Shown: positions 27,933-37,900, numbered from the stretch's first letter. The stretch is DNA of 64,000 nt from Bog-950 sp046329535 (GCA_046329535.1 JAXLUN010000004.1:186001-250000), one strand, 5' to 3'. Notes: generated by a model not told the origin, from the sequence alone. Numbers and translations: made by a program.

Positions 27933-29384
27933 ATGCACGCATACGAATCAGAATTCAGAGAGCCCCTGATAAACGGGTTGGACAAAAACTATACAAAAAT
28001 TACCGATGATCTGGTAGCACCTACCGAGAGAAATTCTGCAATGTGGTGGATTGCCACTTTGCTCACAGGAGCTGGTGCTTTATTTTTTGTTTTTTGTCTT
28101 GGATGGACTGTTTGGTTTGGTATTGGAACATGGGGACTGAATAAGACTGTTGGTTGGGCTTGGGATATCACTAATTTCGTTTGGTGGATTGGTATTGGCC
28201 ATGCTGGAACCTTAATTTCAGCGATCCTTTTGCTTTTCCGTCAACGTTACAGAACCGGTATTAACCGCGCTGCAGAGGCAATGACCATCTTTGCGGTTAT
28301 TTGTGCCGGTATGTTTCCTATTTTCCACATGGGTAGAGTTTGGGATGCAGGTTTTATCTTCCCACTACCCAATACAAGAGGTCCTTTGTGGGTGAATTTC
28401 AACTCACCGCTTTTGTGGGACGTATTTGCGATTTCAACATATTTCTCTGTTTCATTACTGTTTTGGTATTCTGGATTGATGCCTGATTTTGGAACCATCC
28501 GTGATCGATCTAAAGGAAAAATCAGAAAGTATATTTATAATCTTCTTTCTTTTGGATGGCAGGGTAACGCAAAACAATGGCAGAGATTTGAATCTTTATC
28601 ATTAGTGTTAGCTGGTCTTTCTACACCATTGGTACTTTCGGTACACACCATAGTATCTTTTGACTTTGCTACTTCAGTTATTCCGGGATGGCACACTACT
28701 ATCTTCCCTCCTTATTTCGTAGCGGGTGCAATCTTCTCTGGTTTTGCGATGGTTGAAACGCTGATGTTGATAGTTAGAAAGCTGTTTAATCTGGAAGACT
28801 ATATTACCATTAACCACATTGAGTCAATGAATAAGATTATTGTTTTGACTGGTTCAATTGTTGGTATTGCTTACCTGACAGAGTTGTTTATAGCTTGGTA
28901 TTCCGGTTATATATACGAGCAATTCGCATTCTACAATCGTATTTTGGGTAAATATTTCTGGGCTTACATTATGATGATGAGTTGCAACGTAATTTCTCCT
29001 CAATTCTACTGGTTTAAGCCCCTACGCAGAAACTTATGGGTTACTTTTATACTTTCAATATTTGTGAATATCGGTATGTGGTTTGAACGTTTTGTGATCA
29101 TTGTAACATCCATTGCTGACGACTATCTTCCATCCAGTTGGGCATATTTTTCTCCTACTTGGGTTGACATTGGTATCTATACTGGTTCTATTTCTTTGTT
29201 TTTATTCCTGTTCCTTCTTTTCTCCCGTTTCTTTCCAGTAATAGCTATTGCAGAAGTTAAATCAATTTTCAGAATTTCATCTGAAGCAGCTAAAGCTGAG
29301 AGGGCGAAAAAAGAAGGTGCCACTCATGGTGGATATGTAGGCATGAAAACCATTGGACCTTTGGATAAAGATTCTAAAAACTAA
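27933..29384 (+). CDS. actC: ACIII subunit ActC, NrfD-like membrane subunit
   Basis: 483 aa with about ten hydrophobic helices, NrfD/PsrC family. This is the principal quinol-binding membrane subunit of ACIII. Motifs include WWIGIGHAGTLISAILLLFRQ (about 89-108), PIFHMGRVWDAGF with the conserved His and Asp near the quinol site, and SVHTIVSFDFATSVIPGWH (about 233-251). Lies 44 bases after actB and 23 before actD. Confidence 0.92.
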   Translation: MHAYESEFREPLINGLDKNYTKITDDLVAPTERNSAMWWIATLLTGAGALFFVFCLGWTVWFGIGTWGLNKTVGWAWDITNFVWWIGIGHAGTLISAILLLFRQRYRTGINRAAEAMTIFAVICAGMFPIFHMGRVWDAGFIFPLPNTRGPLWVNFNSPLLWDVFAISTYFSVSLLFWYSGLMPDFGTIRDRSKGKIRKYIYNLLSFGWQGNAKQWQRFESLSLVLAGLSTPLVLSVHTIVSFDFATSVIPGWHTTIFPPYFVAGAIFSGFAMVETLMLIVRKLFNLEDYITINHIESMNKIIVLTGSIVGIAYLTELFIAWYSGYIYEQFAFYNRILGKYFWAYIMMMSCNVISPQFYWFKPLRRNLWVTFILSIFVNIGMWFERFVIIVTSIADDYLPSSWAYFSPTWVDIGIYTGSISLFLFLFLLFSRFFPVIAIAEVKSIFRISSEAAKAERAKKEGATHGGYVGMKTIGPLDKDSKN

Positions 29385-29407
29385 TTGACGAAAAAACACT
29401 TAAATAA

Positions 29408-29950
29408 ATGGCAAGTAACAAATTCATAGTGGGCCTTTGGGATCATGAAGAAGTTTTTCTTCATGCAGTGGAGCATATTCGTGCTAAGGGAATTCAAATT
29501 TATGATAGCCTCACACCATTTCCGGTGCACGGCCTTGAAGACGCTCTAGGATATAAAGAGAGTCGCTTACATACTGCAGGTTTCTTTTTTGGTGCTACTG
29601 GTACAACTTTGGCCTTAACCTTTATGACATGGGTAATGACAACTAACTATCCAATCAATTTTGGGGGAAAGCCTAATTGGGCTCTGCCATCTTTTATTCC
29701 AATTACCTTTGAGTTGACGGTACTCTTTTCTGCATGGGGAATGACGTTAACTTACTTGGTTCGTAATAAGTTATGGCCAGGACGTGTTCCTAGAATCTAT
29801 GACAAGAGGACTAGTGATGACCGTTTTGCACTTGTTTTCGATTACGCCAATCTCTCAGAGTCGGATGTAATTAGTATCAAAGAAGTGTGTAAAAAGGAAG
29901 GTGCTGTAGAGGTTAAAGATAAAGAGTTTACAGAAACTGAAGGATTGTAA
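29408..29950 (+). CDS. actD: ACIII subunit ActD (DUF3341)
   Basis: 180 aa with two hydrophobic helices (about 58-78 and 97-117) and hydrophilic ends, typical of the DUF3341 family. The N-terminal part has the family phrase GLWDHEEVFLHAVEHIR and YDSLTPFPVHGLEDALG. It is a small structural membrane subunit that bridges ActC and ActF in known complexes. Position in the operon is the usual one. Confidence 0.92.
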   Translation: MASNKFIVGLWDHEEVFLHAVEHIRAKGIQIYDSLTPFPVHGLEDALGYKESRLHTAGFFFGATGTTLALTFMTWVMTTNYPINFGGKPNWALPSFIPITFELTVLFSAWGMTLTYLVRNKLWPGRVPRIYDKRTSDDRFALVFDYANLSESDVISIKEVCKKEGAVEVKDKEFTETEGL

Positions 29951-29972
29951 AAAAGGAAATTGTAATTCAACA

Positions 29973-30665
29973 ATGAGAAAACAAATCATAAACCTAATTC
30001 CGGTAGCAGTTTTAGCTCTTATGCTCACTGCTTGCGGTAGTGATTCGAAAAAGCCAGGTAGAATTTACATGCCTGATATGACGTATTCAAACGCATACGA
30101 AACATATTCAACTAGTGAAATTACCACACCTGAAGGAGTTAATATGTCAGCCCGAAAACCGGTTGCTGGAACTATTCCTTACGGATATATACCAAGTGAT
30201 CCTAAAATCAAGACAAACCAACAATTTTTGATGAGTTACATGGTTAAAAATCATTACACTCATGATATATCTAAATGGCAGGAAGAATTTGACAGAGCAG
30301 GTTTTGAAATTAAAAATCCATTGGAGCCAACTGACGCAAATTTGGAGGAAGGCAAAAGGCTTTATAATATCAACTGTGCTCCTTGTCATGGTGAAAAAGG
30401 AGAAGGAAATGGCCAGTTAGTGGAATTACCAGATGGTAGCGATGGTCCTTATACTTCAAGACCTCCCGCTTACAAAACCAGAGTACCGCAAGTTAATGAC
30501 GGAAATATGTTTTATGTAGTTAGTTATGGTAAGAATATGATGGGAGGTTATGGTTTTCAGTTGTCTGTGAACGAGAGATGGCAGGTTATTCAGTATATCA
30601 AGAAACTAGCCGGAATTGAAGCTGGTAATGTATTAGCCTCGACTGATTCTACCTTAGCTAAATAG
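29973..30665 (+). CDS. actE: ACIII subunit ActE, monoheme cytochrome c lipoprotein
   Basis: 230 aa. The signal peptide ends in a lipobox (LMLTAC, Cys about 21), so the protein is likely anchored by lipid at the periplasmic face. The family phrase MPDMTYSNAYETYS is at about 34-47. One heme site, CAPCH (about 136-140), with a distal Met in the NMMGGYGFQL region (about 188-197) as plausible sixth ligand. It should accept electrons from ActA/ActB and pass them to cytochrome oxidase or a soluble cytochrome. Confidence 0.92.
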   Translation: MRKQIINLIPVAVLALMLTACGSDSKKPGRIYMPDMTYSNAYETYSTSEITTPEGVNMSARKPVAGTIPYGYIPSDPKIKTNQQFLMSYMVKNHYTHDISKWQEEFDRAGFEIKNPLEPTDANLEEGKRLYNINCAPCHGEKGEGNGQLVELPDGSDGPYTSRPPAYKTRVPQVNDGNMFYVVSYGKNMMGGYGFQLSVNERWQVIQYIKKLAGIEAGNVLASTDSTLAK

Positions 30666-30714
30666 TAGATAATCTGATACAGAATAAGTATATCAAACAG
30701 AAAATTAAACAGAG

Positions 30715-32139
30715 ATGACAGATAATTTTGAATTTACCGACAAGTTAAAGAAGAACCTATTTATAATGATGGGAGTTGGCTTGATCGGTCTTGTATTTAC
30801 TTTTCTCCTATATCCGGAGAATCATCATGCCCGTTTGTGGTCTAATCTTTTGGCCAATACGTACTATTTTACTGGAATAGGGCTTTTTGGATTGTTTGTG
30901 GTTGCGGCTACTCAGCTTGCCTATGGTGGTTGGCAGACACTCATGAAAAGAATTTTTCTATCGCTATCAGCATGGGTTCGTGTAAGTGGCGTTTTATTGT
31001 TTTTAATTGTCTTAGCTGGCTATTTTGGAGTTCATACACTATATGACCACGCCAAGGAGATTATCCATACCAATCCTGTTCCAGAAACTTTAACCACTAA
31101 AGTAGTATGGTTTGCTCCGGCCTTTTGGTTTAGCAGGCTAATTGCCTACGCAGCTTTGTGGTTTGGTGCTTCATGGTATATGAATAAATTTTTTGCCAGA
31201 ACGGATCAGACAGACCCTAAGGTTTATAAACAATCTAAATTAGTGGCTGCTGCATTTATCGTAATTTTTGCTGTTACAGAATCTTCTGCAAGTTGGGATT
31301 ATATAATGAGTTTGGATCCACGTTGGTATTCAACGCTGTTTGGATGGTATAACTTTGCAAGTTATGGATGTGCCGCATGGGGAATGACCATCTTGTTAGT
31401 TATTTATCTGAAGTCTAAAGGATATCTTCCAAAGGTAAATGAAAATCACGTTCATGATTTAGGCAAAATGTTATTCGGTTTTTCAATTTTCTGGACTTAC
31501 CTATGGTTTTCTCAATTCATGTTACAGTGGTATGCCAACATGCCAGAGGAGACATCTTTTTGGATAAATCGTTTTGATGTTGGCTATTTTAAGTTCACTA
31601 TTTTCTTGGCACTTATCATAAACTTCTTATTTCCACTTCTCTTTTTGATTAAGAGAGGTAACAAAAGAAGTTTCAAAATTGTAGGCTTTGGTGCTGCATT
31701 GCTTATATTTGGTCACTACATTGACTTCTTTAACTATACATTTGTTGAAGCTAACTGGAATGCTGCCGCAGCGGAACATCACCATGAAGCTAAACTTTCA
31801 GAAAAAGTAGTTTTCTACGCACAGGCTGAAAATTTGGAAAAGAAACCGGTTGAATCTACCGATGCTGTTGTAGCGGTTGAGAACAAAGAAGAAGTTACAA
31901 CAGAGGTGAACGCAGAACATCATGGCGAAGCTAAAACCCACGAGGAACATAAAGAGGGAGAGCATGAGGCTCCCGTTAAAAATTTTGCTGGTATTGGTAT
32001 CGGAGAGATTTTAATATTCATCGGATTTTTAGGGGCATTTCTTTTCGCTTTCTTCAGAAATCTAGCAGAACGTCCAATTACTCCAGAAAACGATCCTTAC
32101 TTAAAAGAAAGTGAGAAGTTAACAGTTACTTATTCGTAG
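30715..32139 (+). CDS. actF: ACIII subunit ActF, membrane subunit
   Basis: 474 aa with about ten hydrophobic helices. It is the second NrfD-like membrane subunit of ACIII. The FALIY-type core includes ESSASWDYIMSLDPRWYSTL (about 183-202) and WFSQFMLQWYANMPEET (about 263-279), both family landmarks. Between the last two helices (about 355-425) there is an unusual charged loop rich in Glu, His and Ala with repeated EEH/HEAK stretches. In-frame stop 38 bases before coxB. Confidence 0.9.
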   Translation: MTDNFEFTDKLKKNLFIMMGVGLIGLVFTFLLYPENHHARLWSNLLANTYYFTGIGLFGLFVVAATQLAYGGWQTLMKRIFLSLSAWVRVSGVLLFLIVLAGYFGVHTLYDHAKEIIHTNPVPETLTTKVVWFAPAFWFSRLIAYAALWFGASWYMNKFFARTDQTDPKVYKQSKLVAAAFIVIFAVTESSASWDYIMSLDPRWYSTLFGWYNFASYGCAAWGMTILLVIYLKSKGYLPKVNENHVHDLGKMLFGFSIFWTYLWFSQFMLQWYANMPEETSFWINRFDVGYFKFTIFLALIINFLFPLLFLIKRGNKRSFKIVGFGAALLIFGHYIDFFNYTFVEANWNAAAAEHHHEAKLSEKVVFYAQAENLEKKPVESTDAVVAVENKEEVTTEVNAEHHGEAKTHEEHKEGEHEAPVKNFAGIGIGEILIFIGFLGAFLFAFFRNLAERPITPENDPYLKESEKLTVTYS

Positions 32140-32177
32140 TTGATTTATTCGATAAACCGTAAAGAAATTATATAACC

Positions 32178-33272
32178 ATGATAGCATTTTTAAGTTTTGC
32201 GATAATCGCTCTGTTGTTTGTTGTGCTTGTCTTGATTGCAAGGGCGAATGAGCTTTCAGTTGATTTGAAAGGAGGCAAGTTTGATTACACGAGTCAAAGT
32301 AGAATTAACGGGTACCTTTTACTAGGCTTTATGATATTAATGTTTGCCGGTTCTGCTTATTCATTTAAAGTGTTGTATCCGGTAATGTTGCCTATATCAG
32401 CCTCTGAACATGGCGTAAAAACAGACTTTTTGTTTAATGTAACGATGGTTATTTTATTGGTTGTTTTTGCTTTGACTCAATCTGCCCTTTTCTACTTTGC
32501 ATATCGTTACAATGAAAGCAGAGGGCACGAGTCATATTTTTATCCTCACAACAATACTCTGGAAGTGGTTTGGACAGTAATCCCATCAGTAGTATTGACA
32601 GTACTGATTGCTATGGGGATGTATCAATGGATGAAGATATTCAATGTGGAAGGGAGAGACAAAAATATGTTGGTAATAGAAGCGACAGGTAAGCAGTTTA
32701 ACTGGATGTTGAGGTATTCCGGTAAGGACGGTAAATTCGGAGATAGAATCATTGATACGGAGCACATTACACCAACCAATGAATTGGGTATTAACTGGGA
32801 AGATAAAAATAGCCATGATGATTTCATGTCAGATAAGTTGTATTTAGTAAAGGGAAGGCCGGTACTAATGAAATTAGGAGCTCAAGATGTTCTTCATAGT
32901 TTTTTTCTTCCTCACTTTCGTGTAAAAATGGATTGTGTACCCGGTATACCAACCGAATTTTATTTTACACCTACTAAAACAACTACAGAAATGCAGGAGT
33001 ATTTGAGTACTCAACCTTGGTGGCAGGGTATTAATCCAGAAACTGGAGAGCCTAGATGGAAAACCTTTAAGTATGAGTTAGCCTGCGCAGAGTTGTGTGG
33101 TAAGTCACACTATGGTATGCAGAGAGATGTGGTGGTTGTAACTCAGGCTGAGTATGATGAATGGCTTAGCAAGCAAACTCCTATGTATCAACCTGCAGTA
33201 ACCGAAGCCAAAGTTGCTGAACCTAATGCTGAAGAGCCTAAAAAGCCTGAAGCTATGCTGATAACTAAATAA
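32178..33272 (+). CDS. coxB: Cytochrome c oxidase subunit II
   Basis: 364 aa. Carries the di-copper CuA centre that receives electrons from cytochrome c (here probably from ActE or ActA). Two or three N-terminal hydrophobic helices are followed by the cupredoxin domain. CuA ligands are seen in HSFFLPHFRVKMDCVPG and in CAELCGKSHYGM (C-x-E-x-C-x3-H-x2-M). Extra N-terminal helix relative to canonical subunit II, as in other ACIII-linked oxidases. 30 bases before ctaD. Confidence 0.94.
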   Translation: MIAFLSFAIIALLFVVLVLIARANELSVDLKGGKFDYTSQSRINGYLLLGFMILMFAGSAYSFKVLYPVMLPISASEHGVKTDFLFNVTMVILLVVFALTQSALFYFAYRYNESRGHESYFYPHNNTLEVVWTVIPSVVLTVLIAMGMYQWMKIFNVEGRDKNMLVIEATGKQFNWMLRYSGKDGKFGDRIIDTEHITPTNELGINWEDKNSHDDFMSDKLYLVKGRPVLMKLGAQDVLHSFFLPHFRVKMDCVPGIPTEFYFTPTKTTTEMQEYLSTQPWWQGINPETGEPRWKTFKYELACAELCGKSHYGMQRDVVVVTQAEYDEWLSKQTPMYQPAVTEAKVAEPNAEEPKKPEAMLITK

Positions 33273-33301
33273 TTTATAAGAACTAAATAAGTTAAGAACA
33301 A

Positions 33302-35137
33302 ATGGAAACTGCTCACACAATGGAAGATACGCACGTGCATCATGATCATGTTCACGGGCATGAAGAGCATCATCACGAAGAAACATTCCTAACTAAATAC
33401 ATTTTTAGTCAGGATCACAAGATGATTAGCAAGCAATTCCTTATTACCGGTATTTTTTGGGGAATAGTAGGAGGGTTATTATCAGTTCTGTTCCGTTTGC
33501 AACTCGGCTGGCCTAATGAAACGTTCCCGTTTCTCGAAGCTTTCTTGGGTAAGTGGGCTGAAGGTGGAAAGATAAGTCAGGAATTTTACTATTCTTTGGT
33601 TACTATGCATGGTACCATTCTGGTATTTTTTGTATTAACCGGAGGATTAAGCGGAACGTTTGCTAACCTGCTTATTCCTTACCAGGTGGGAGCTCGGGAC
33701 ATGGCATCACCTTTCATGAATATGCTATCATATTGGTTCTTTCTTTTGGCCGGAGTGGTAATGTTTTTCTCATTTTTTATTCAAACCGGACCAGCATCAG
33801 GAGGTTGGACAGCATACCCTCCACTTAACGGTTTGAGAGATACCGGAGTTAACTTGGGATCTGGATTAGGATTTGATTTATGGATTCTTGGAATGAGTTT
33901 GTTTATCGTGTCTTCTCTGCTAGGTGGTTTGAATTATATTGCAACGGTATTGAACATGCGCACCAAGGGTATGCATATGTTCAAAATGCCTTTGACTATG
34001 TGGGCATTAATGTTCACCGCAGTTATTGGTGTGCTTTCTTTCCCTGCGCTATTGGCCGGATGCGTTCTCTTAGAGTTTGATAGATTATTAGATACCAGTT
34101 TCTATCTAAACAATATTATTATTAACGGACAGCTATTAGCATATAAAGGCGGGTCTCCAATTTTGTTTCAACACTTGTTTTGGTTTTTGGGTCACCCTGA
34201 GGTGTATATCATTATTCTACCAGCAATGGGTATCGTTTCAGAAGTGCTTTCTGTGCACTCTCGTAAGCCAATTTTTGGATACAAGGCGATGGTTTTTTCC
34301 ATTCTCGCTATTCTGGTATTGTCATTTATAGTATGGGCCCACCATATGTTTGTTACCGGATTAAACCCGAATTTAGGAGCTGTGTTTACACTGTTTACAC
34401 TATTGATTGCCATTCCATCTGCAATTAAAGTTTTCAACTGGATAGGTACTATATGGAGAGGTAAAGTACGGCTTTCTTCTCCGGCTTTGTTTGCTATAGG
34501 TTTCGTATCAATGTTTATTACCGGAGGTTTAACAGGTATAATTTTAGGTAATTCGGCCATTGATATACAACTTCACGATACAATGTTTGTTGTAGCTCAC
34601 TTCCATATTGTGATGGGGGTATCTGCATTCTTTGGAATGTTTGCTGGAGTTTATCACTGGTTTCCTCGTTTATATGGAAGATATATGAACGAGACTTTAG
34701 GTCAGATACATTTCTACTCTACCATGATTGGCGCCTATGCAATATTCTTCCCCATGCATTTCATGACCGGCCTTCCACGCAGGTATTATACTTATGCAAA
34801 CTTTGAAACATTCAATAACTTTAATAGTCTGGCCGCATTTATCAGCGTGGCTGCAATTATTGTGTTTTTGGCGCAACTTGTTTTTGTTGTTAATTTCTTC
34901 TACAGCATTTTTAAAGGACGTCAGGTAGAAGTTGAGAAAACAGAAGATGGGTATGAATATGGCAATCCGTGGGGAACTACTACATTAGAATGGACGGCCC
35001 CTATTGAAAGGTTACATGGAAATTGGCCAGGTGAAATTCCTACTGTACACAGATGGTCATATGATTACAGTGTGAATGGCAGAACTTATATTCCGCAAAC
35101 AGAGGCATTAAAACCAGGTGAAGTTTCTCACGACTAA
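33302..35137 (+). CDS. ctaD: Cytochrome c oxidase subunit I (aa3/A-type heme-copper oxidase)
   Basis: 611 aa, about twelve helices. Catalytic subunit with low-spin heme and heme-CuB centre. Visible landmarks: TMHGTILVFF (heme a His, about residue 102), WFLGHPEVYIIILP (CuB His and cross-linked Tyr, about 295-308), AHHMFVTG (two CuB His, about 345-352) and DTMFVVAHFHIVMG (heme ligands, about 429-442). The N-terminal 30 residues are His-rich (HVHHDHVHGHEEHHHEE), a feature that may bind metal. Immediately precedes ctaB. Confidence 0.96.
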   Translation: METAHTMEDTHVHHDHVHGHEEHHHEETFLTKYIFSQDHKMISKQFLITGIFWGIVGGLLSVLFRLQLGWPNETFPFLEAFLGKWAEGGKISQEFYYSLVTMHGTILVFFVLTGGLSGTFANLLIPYQVGARDMASPFMNMLSYWFFLLAGVVMFFSFFIQTGPASGGWTAYPPLNGLRDTGVNLGSGLGFDLWILGMSLFIVSSLLGGLNYIATVLNMRTKGMHMFKMPLTMWALMFTAVIGVLSFPALLAGCVLLEFDRLLDTSFYLNNIIINGQLLAYKGGSPILFQHLFWFLGHPEVYIIILPAMGIVSEVLSVHSRKPIFGYKAMVFSILAILVLSFIVWAHHMFVTGLNPNLGAVFTLFTLLIAIPSAIKVFNWIGTIWRGKVRLSSPALFAIGFVSMFITGGLTGIILGNSAIDIQLHDTMFVVAHFHIVMGVSAFFGMFAGVYHWFPRLYGRYMNETLGQIHFYSTMIGAYAIFFPMHFMTGLPRRYYTYANFETFNNFNSLAAFISVAAIIVFLAQLVFVVNFFYSIFKGRQVEVEKTEDGYEYGNPWGTTTLEWTAPIERLHGNWPGEIPTVHRWSYDYSVNGRTYIPQTEALKPGEVSHD

Positions 35138-35146
35138 TTTAGATTA

Positions 35147-36055
35147 ATGAGATCAATGAGTCGTACACAAGCCGTTAATATTAGTCGCGTTTCACTTATC
35201 CGGATTAAGATAAGTGACTATGCTATGTTGGCTAAGTTTCGCTTGAGCTTTTTGGTCGTATTCTCAGCTGTAATCGGATACGTTTTTGCTGTAGGCGTTA
35301 ATTACAATCTCACGCATATTCTATTCCTTTCTTTAGGAGGTATGCTGGTCACAGGAGCCTCAAATGCAATTAATCAGATTATTGAAAGGGATATTGATAA
35401 ATTAATGATCCGTACGAAAAACAGACCGCTACCAACCGAACGAATGACAATGCCTGAGGCGGTTATATCAGCCGGAGTAATGGGAGTTAGCGGAATTATT
35501 ATACTGACATATTTCTTCAATCCTGTAGCCGGTGTTTTATCAGCGGTATCACTTTTAAGTTATGCATTTGTATACACTCCATTAAAGCGTATAACACCTG
35601 TGGCTGTTTTTGTAGGTGCCATCCCCGGAGCATTACCTCCAATGATTGGTTATGTATGTGCTACTGGCTCAATTGATTTTGTTGCTTTAGTGTTGTTTAG
35701 CATTCAATTTATTTGGCAGTTTCCTCATTTTTGGAGTATTGCCTGGTTACAATTTGACGATTATCAAAAAGCCGGTATTATGCTATTGCCTTCATCGAGT
35801 GGTAAAACACGCGCCAGTGCAATACAAAATGTGGTTTATTGTATAGTATTACTAGTTGTTTCTATGGTTCCATATTTTTTCAATATGGTTAGTATGACAG
35901 CCAATTTATTGATTGTAGCTGCCGGTATTATCTTCTTATGGATGTCATGGAATCATTATGTGAAGTGTGAGGATAAAAGTGCTAAAGTTTTAATGTTCGG
36001 ATCGTTTCTCTATTTGCCGGTTATGCAATTGGCCATTGCTTTTGGTAAATTATAG
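35147..36055 (+). CDS. ctaB: Protoheme IX farnesyltransferase (heme O synthase)
   Basis: Adds a farnesyl group to heme b to form heme O, the precursor for heme A of the oxidase encoded next to it; a polytopic membrane enzyme of the UbiA family. 302 aa with eight or nine hydrophobic helices. Motifs: NAINQIIERDIDKLMIRTKNRPLP (about 76-99; N-x3-D-x3-D and the R-P-L-P continuation) and the second Asp-rich loop FDDYQKAGIMLLP (about 202-214). 9 bases after ctaD, so translational coupling is likely. The start could also be the ATG at 35156. Confidence 0.95.
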   Translation: MRSMSRTQAVNISRVSLIRIKISDYAMLAKFRLSFLVVFSAVIGYVFAVGVNYNLTHILFLSLGGMLVTGASNAINQIIERDIDKLMIRTKNRPLPTERMTMPEAVISAGVMGVSGIIILTYFFNPVAGVLSAVSLLSYAFVYTPLKRITPVAVFVGAIPGALPPMIGYVCATGSIDFVALVLFSIQFIWQFPHFWSIAWLQFDDYQKAGIMLLPSSSGKTRASAIQNVVYCIVLLVVSMVPYFFNMVSMTANLLIVAAGIIFLWMSWNHYVKCEDKSAKVLMFGSFLYLPVMQLAIAFGKL

Positions 36056-36117
36056 CAAATAGATTCACTTGTGAGGCCGGCTAAATTGATTAATGAGTAG
36101 TTTCTTTGAAAGACAAT

Positions 36118-36720
36118 ATGTTAGCGGATAAAAAAACCGAATACACCGGAGTTCATCCTCAAAAGTTTGCTATGTGGCTGGCGATGGCATCCATGAGCAT
36201 GTTTTTTGCGGCACTAACCAGTGCATTGTTGGTTAAGAAGGGTGATTACAGAAGTTGGGAAAACTTCAAATTACCAGGCGTGTTCTTTTTTAGTACTGTA
36301 GTAATTGTGTTATTGAGTGTTTCAATACATTTGTCACTCTATTACTACAGAAAGGCGAAGTTCAGTTACTTCAGATGGTTGATGTTCTTTTCATTTTTAT
36401 TGGGTTGTTTGTTTTTGGTTTTACAACTCCAAGGCTGGAGTGTTTTACAGGAAGGTGGAATGACTTTAACCGAAAACTTATCAGGCTCTTTTATCTACCT
36501 GATAACTTCAGCTCACGGGGTGCATATCATTGTTGGACTAATTGCCATGTTGTTCTTTTTAATAGGTGCAATTAGATCTCGAAGAGATCCTATATATGAA
36601 TTGCGCGACATTATTAATCCGAAGAGGCAATTGAATTTGGAGTTATTAGTGAGTTACTGGCATTATGTTGATGCGGTTTGGGTTTATCTTTATATTTTCT
36701 TTTATATCAATTATCAATAG
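36118..36720 (+). CDS. Cytochrome c oxidase subunit III-type protein (first copy)
   Basis: 200 aa from ATG 36118; a TTG codon 12 bases upstream is in frame but less likely. Five hydrophobic helices, heme-copper oxidase subunit III family, with SAHGVHIIVGL (about 135-145) and SYWHYVDAVWVYLYI (about 180-194) as landmarks. Subunit III stabilises the catalytic core and lies near the proton uptake path. It is one of two tandem III-type genes, a frequent arrangement in Bacteroidota. Confidence 0.88.
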   Translation: MLADKKTEYTGVHPQKFAMWLAMASMSMFFAALTSALLVKKGDYRSWENFKLPGVFFFSTVVIVLLSVSIHLSLYYYRKAKFSYFRWLMFFSFLLGCLFLVLQLQGWSVLQEGGMTLTENLSGSFIYLITSAHGVHIIVGLIAMLFFLIGAIRSRRDPIYELRDIINPKRQLNLELLVSYWHYVDAVWVYLYIFFYINYQ

Positions 36721-36742
36721 TTACACAAAATAGAATTTAAAT

Positions 36743-37429
36743 ATGTCAGCAGCAGCTACAACTCATCACGGAGAAGAGAATTCACAAGAGCTATGGAATG
36801 GAGGAGGCTCGCCTTTTAAGGCAGGATATGGAAAGGTTATGATGTGGTATTTTCTGATTTCAGATACTTTTACCTTCGCATCATTCCTGATTGCATACGC
36901 TGCCTTGCGATTTGCTCAGTCCACTAATTGGCCTAAGCCAGCGGAAGTTTTTGCTTCAATTCCTGTCCATGGATTAGATAAATGGAATTTACCTCTTGTA
37001 TTCGTGAGTTTTATGACCTTTTTATTGATTGTCAGTTCATGGACGATGGTACGTGCGGTTCAGGAGGGCTACAGAATGAATAAAGATGGGGTGGTGAAAT
37101 TTCTGATCCCCACTATCATTTGTGGTATCGCCTTCTTAGGCTGTCAGTATTTAGAGTGGACTCATTTAATTAGTGAAGGTATGACAACCACGACCGCTAC
37201 AGTTCATACTAAAGTGACTAATTTCGGACAACTGTTTTTCGTAATCACCGGATTCCACGGACTGCACGTATTAGGTGGTGTTGTATTAAATATCTGGTTA
37301 GCTGTATCTGCCGCAAACGGTAGATTTGATAAGGTAGGACACTACGAAATGGTTGAAAAAATAGGACTTTACTGGCACTTTGTAGATTTAGTTTGGGTGT
37401 ATGTATTCCTTTGTTTCTATCTCCTTTAA
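36743..37429 (+). CDS. Cytochrome c oxidase subunit III (second copy)
   Basis: 228 aa, five hydrophobic helices; family landmarks are YFLISDTFTFASFLIAYA (about 33-50), GFHGLHVLGG (about 170-179) and LYWHFVDLVWVYVFL (about 208-222). Similar in fold to the gene upstream but divergent in sequence, so an old duplication. 22 bases after the first copy; subunit IV follows. Confidence 0.9.
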   Translation: MSAAATTHHGEENSQELWNGGGSPFKAGYGKVMMWYFLISDTFTFASFLIAYAALRFAQSTNWPKPAEVFASIPVHGLDKWNLPLVFVSFMTFLLIVSSWTMVRAVQEGYRMNKDGVVKFLIPTIICGIAFLGCQYLEWTHLISEGMTTTTATVHTKVTNFGQLFFVITGFHGLHVLGGVVLNIWLAVSAANGRFDKVGHYEMVEKIGLYWHFVDLVWVYVFLCFYLL

Positions 37430-37464
37430 TAATCTATATTAGTTCAAAAAATAAAACAAACGAT

Positions 37465-37839
37465 ATGAATTTTGATGAACCAGTTCAGGGACATTTACAT
37501 TGGACCGAAGGCGAGTATAATGACAGCAAAAAAGAAGTTTTAAAGACAATTGTTATTCTTTCAGTTGTTACAATTGCTGAAGTAGGTATAGCCATTGCTT
37601 ATGATCATTTTTTAGGGAAAGATGGAAGCGGAAAATGGATTATTAACCTGATTATGGCTATTGCCTCGGTGATAAAGGTTTACTTTATTATGGGGACCTT
37701 TATGCACTTAAAGCATGAGAAGAAAGGATTTATCTTAACGGTATTCCTTCCTTTCCTTTTCCTTATATGGGCGATTATAGCCTTTACTGTTGACGGCTCC
37801 AGCTGGATGGCAATGCGCAGCTTGCTAAACGTTTTCTAA
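37465..37839 (+). CDS. Cytochrome c oxidase subunit IV-type protein
   Basis: 124 aa from ATG 37465 (MNFDEPVQGHLHW). A frame open from 37393 would overlap the upstream gene and is unlikely. Three hydrophobic helices and the FIMGTFMHLKHEKKGF-like segment fit the prokaryotic subunit IV (COX4_pro) family, a small accessory subunit. Last gene of the operon; a terminator follows. Confidence 0.85.
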   Translation: MNFDEPVQGHLHWTEGEYNDSKKEVLKTIVILSVVTIAEVGIAIAYDHFLGKDGSGKWIINLIMAIASVIKVYFIMGTFMHLKHEKKGFILTVFLPFLFLIWAIIAFTVDGSSWMAMRSLLNVF

Positions 37840-37859
37840 ATTAAATCTTTTATTGTTGG

Positions 37860-37900
37860 AAAGGGCGTCTTGTTTAAAAGCAAGACGCCCTTTGTTTTTG
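37860..37900 (+). terminator. Rho-independent terminator of the respiratory operon
   Basis: AAAGGGCGTCTTG pairs with CAAGACGCCCTTT around a TTTAAAAG loop, followed by GTTTTTG. It closes the operon beginning at actA. Confidence 0.85.
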
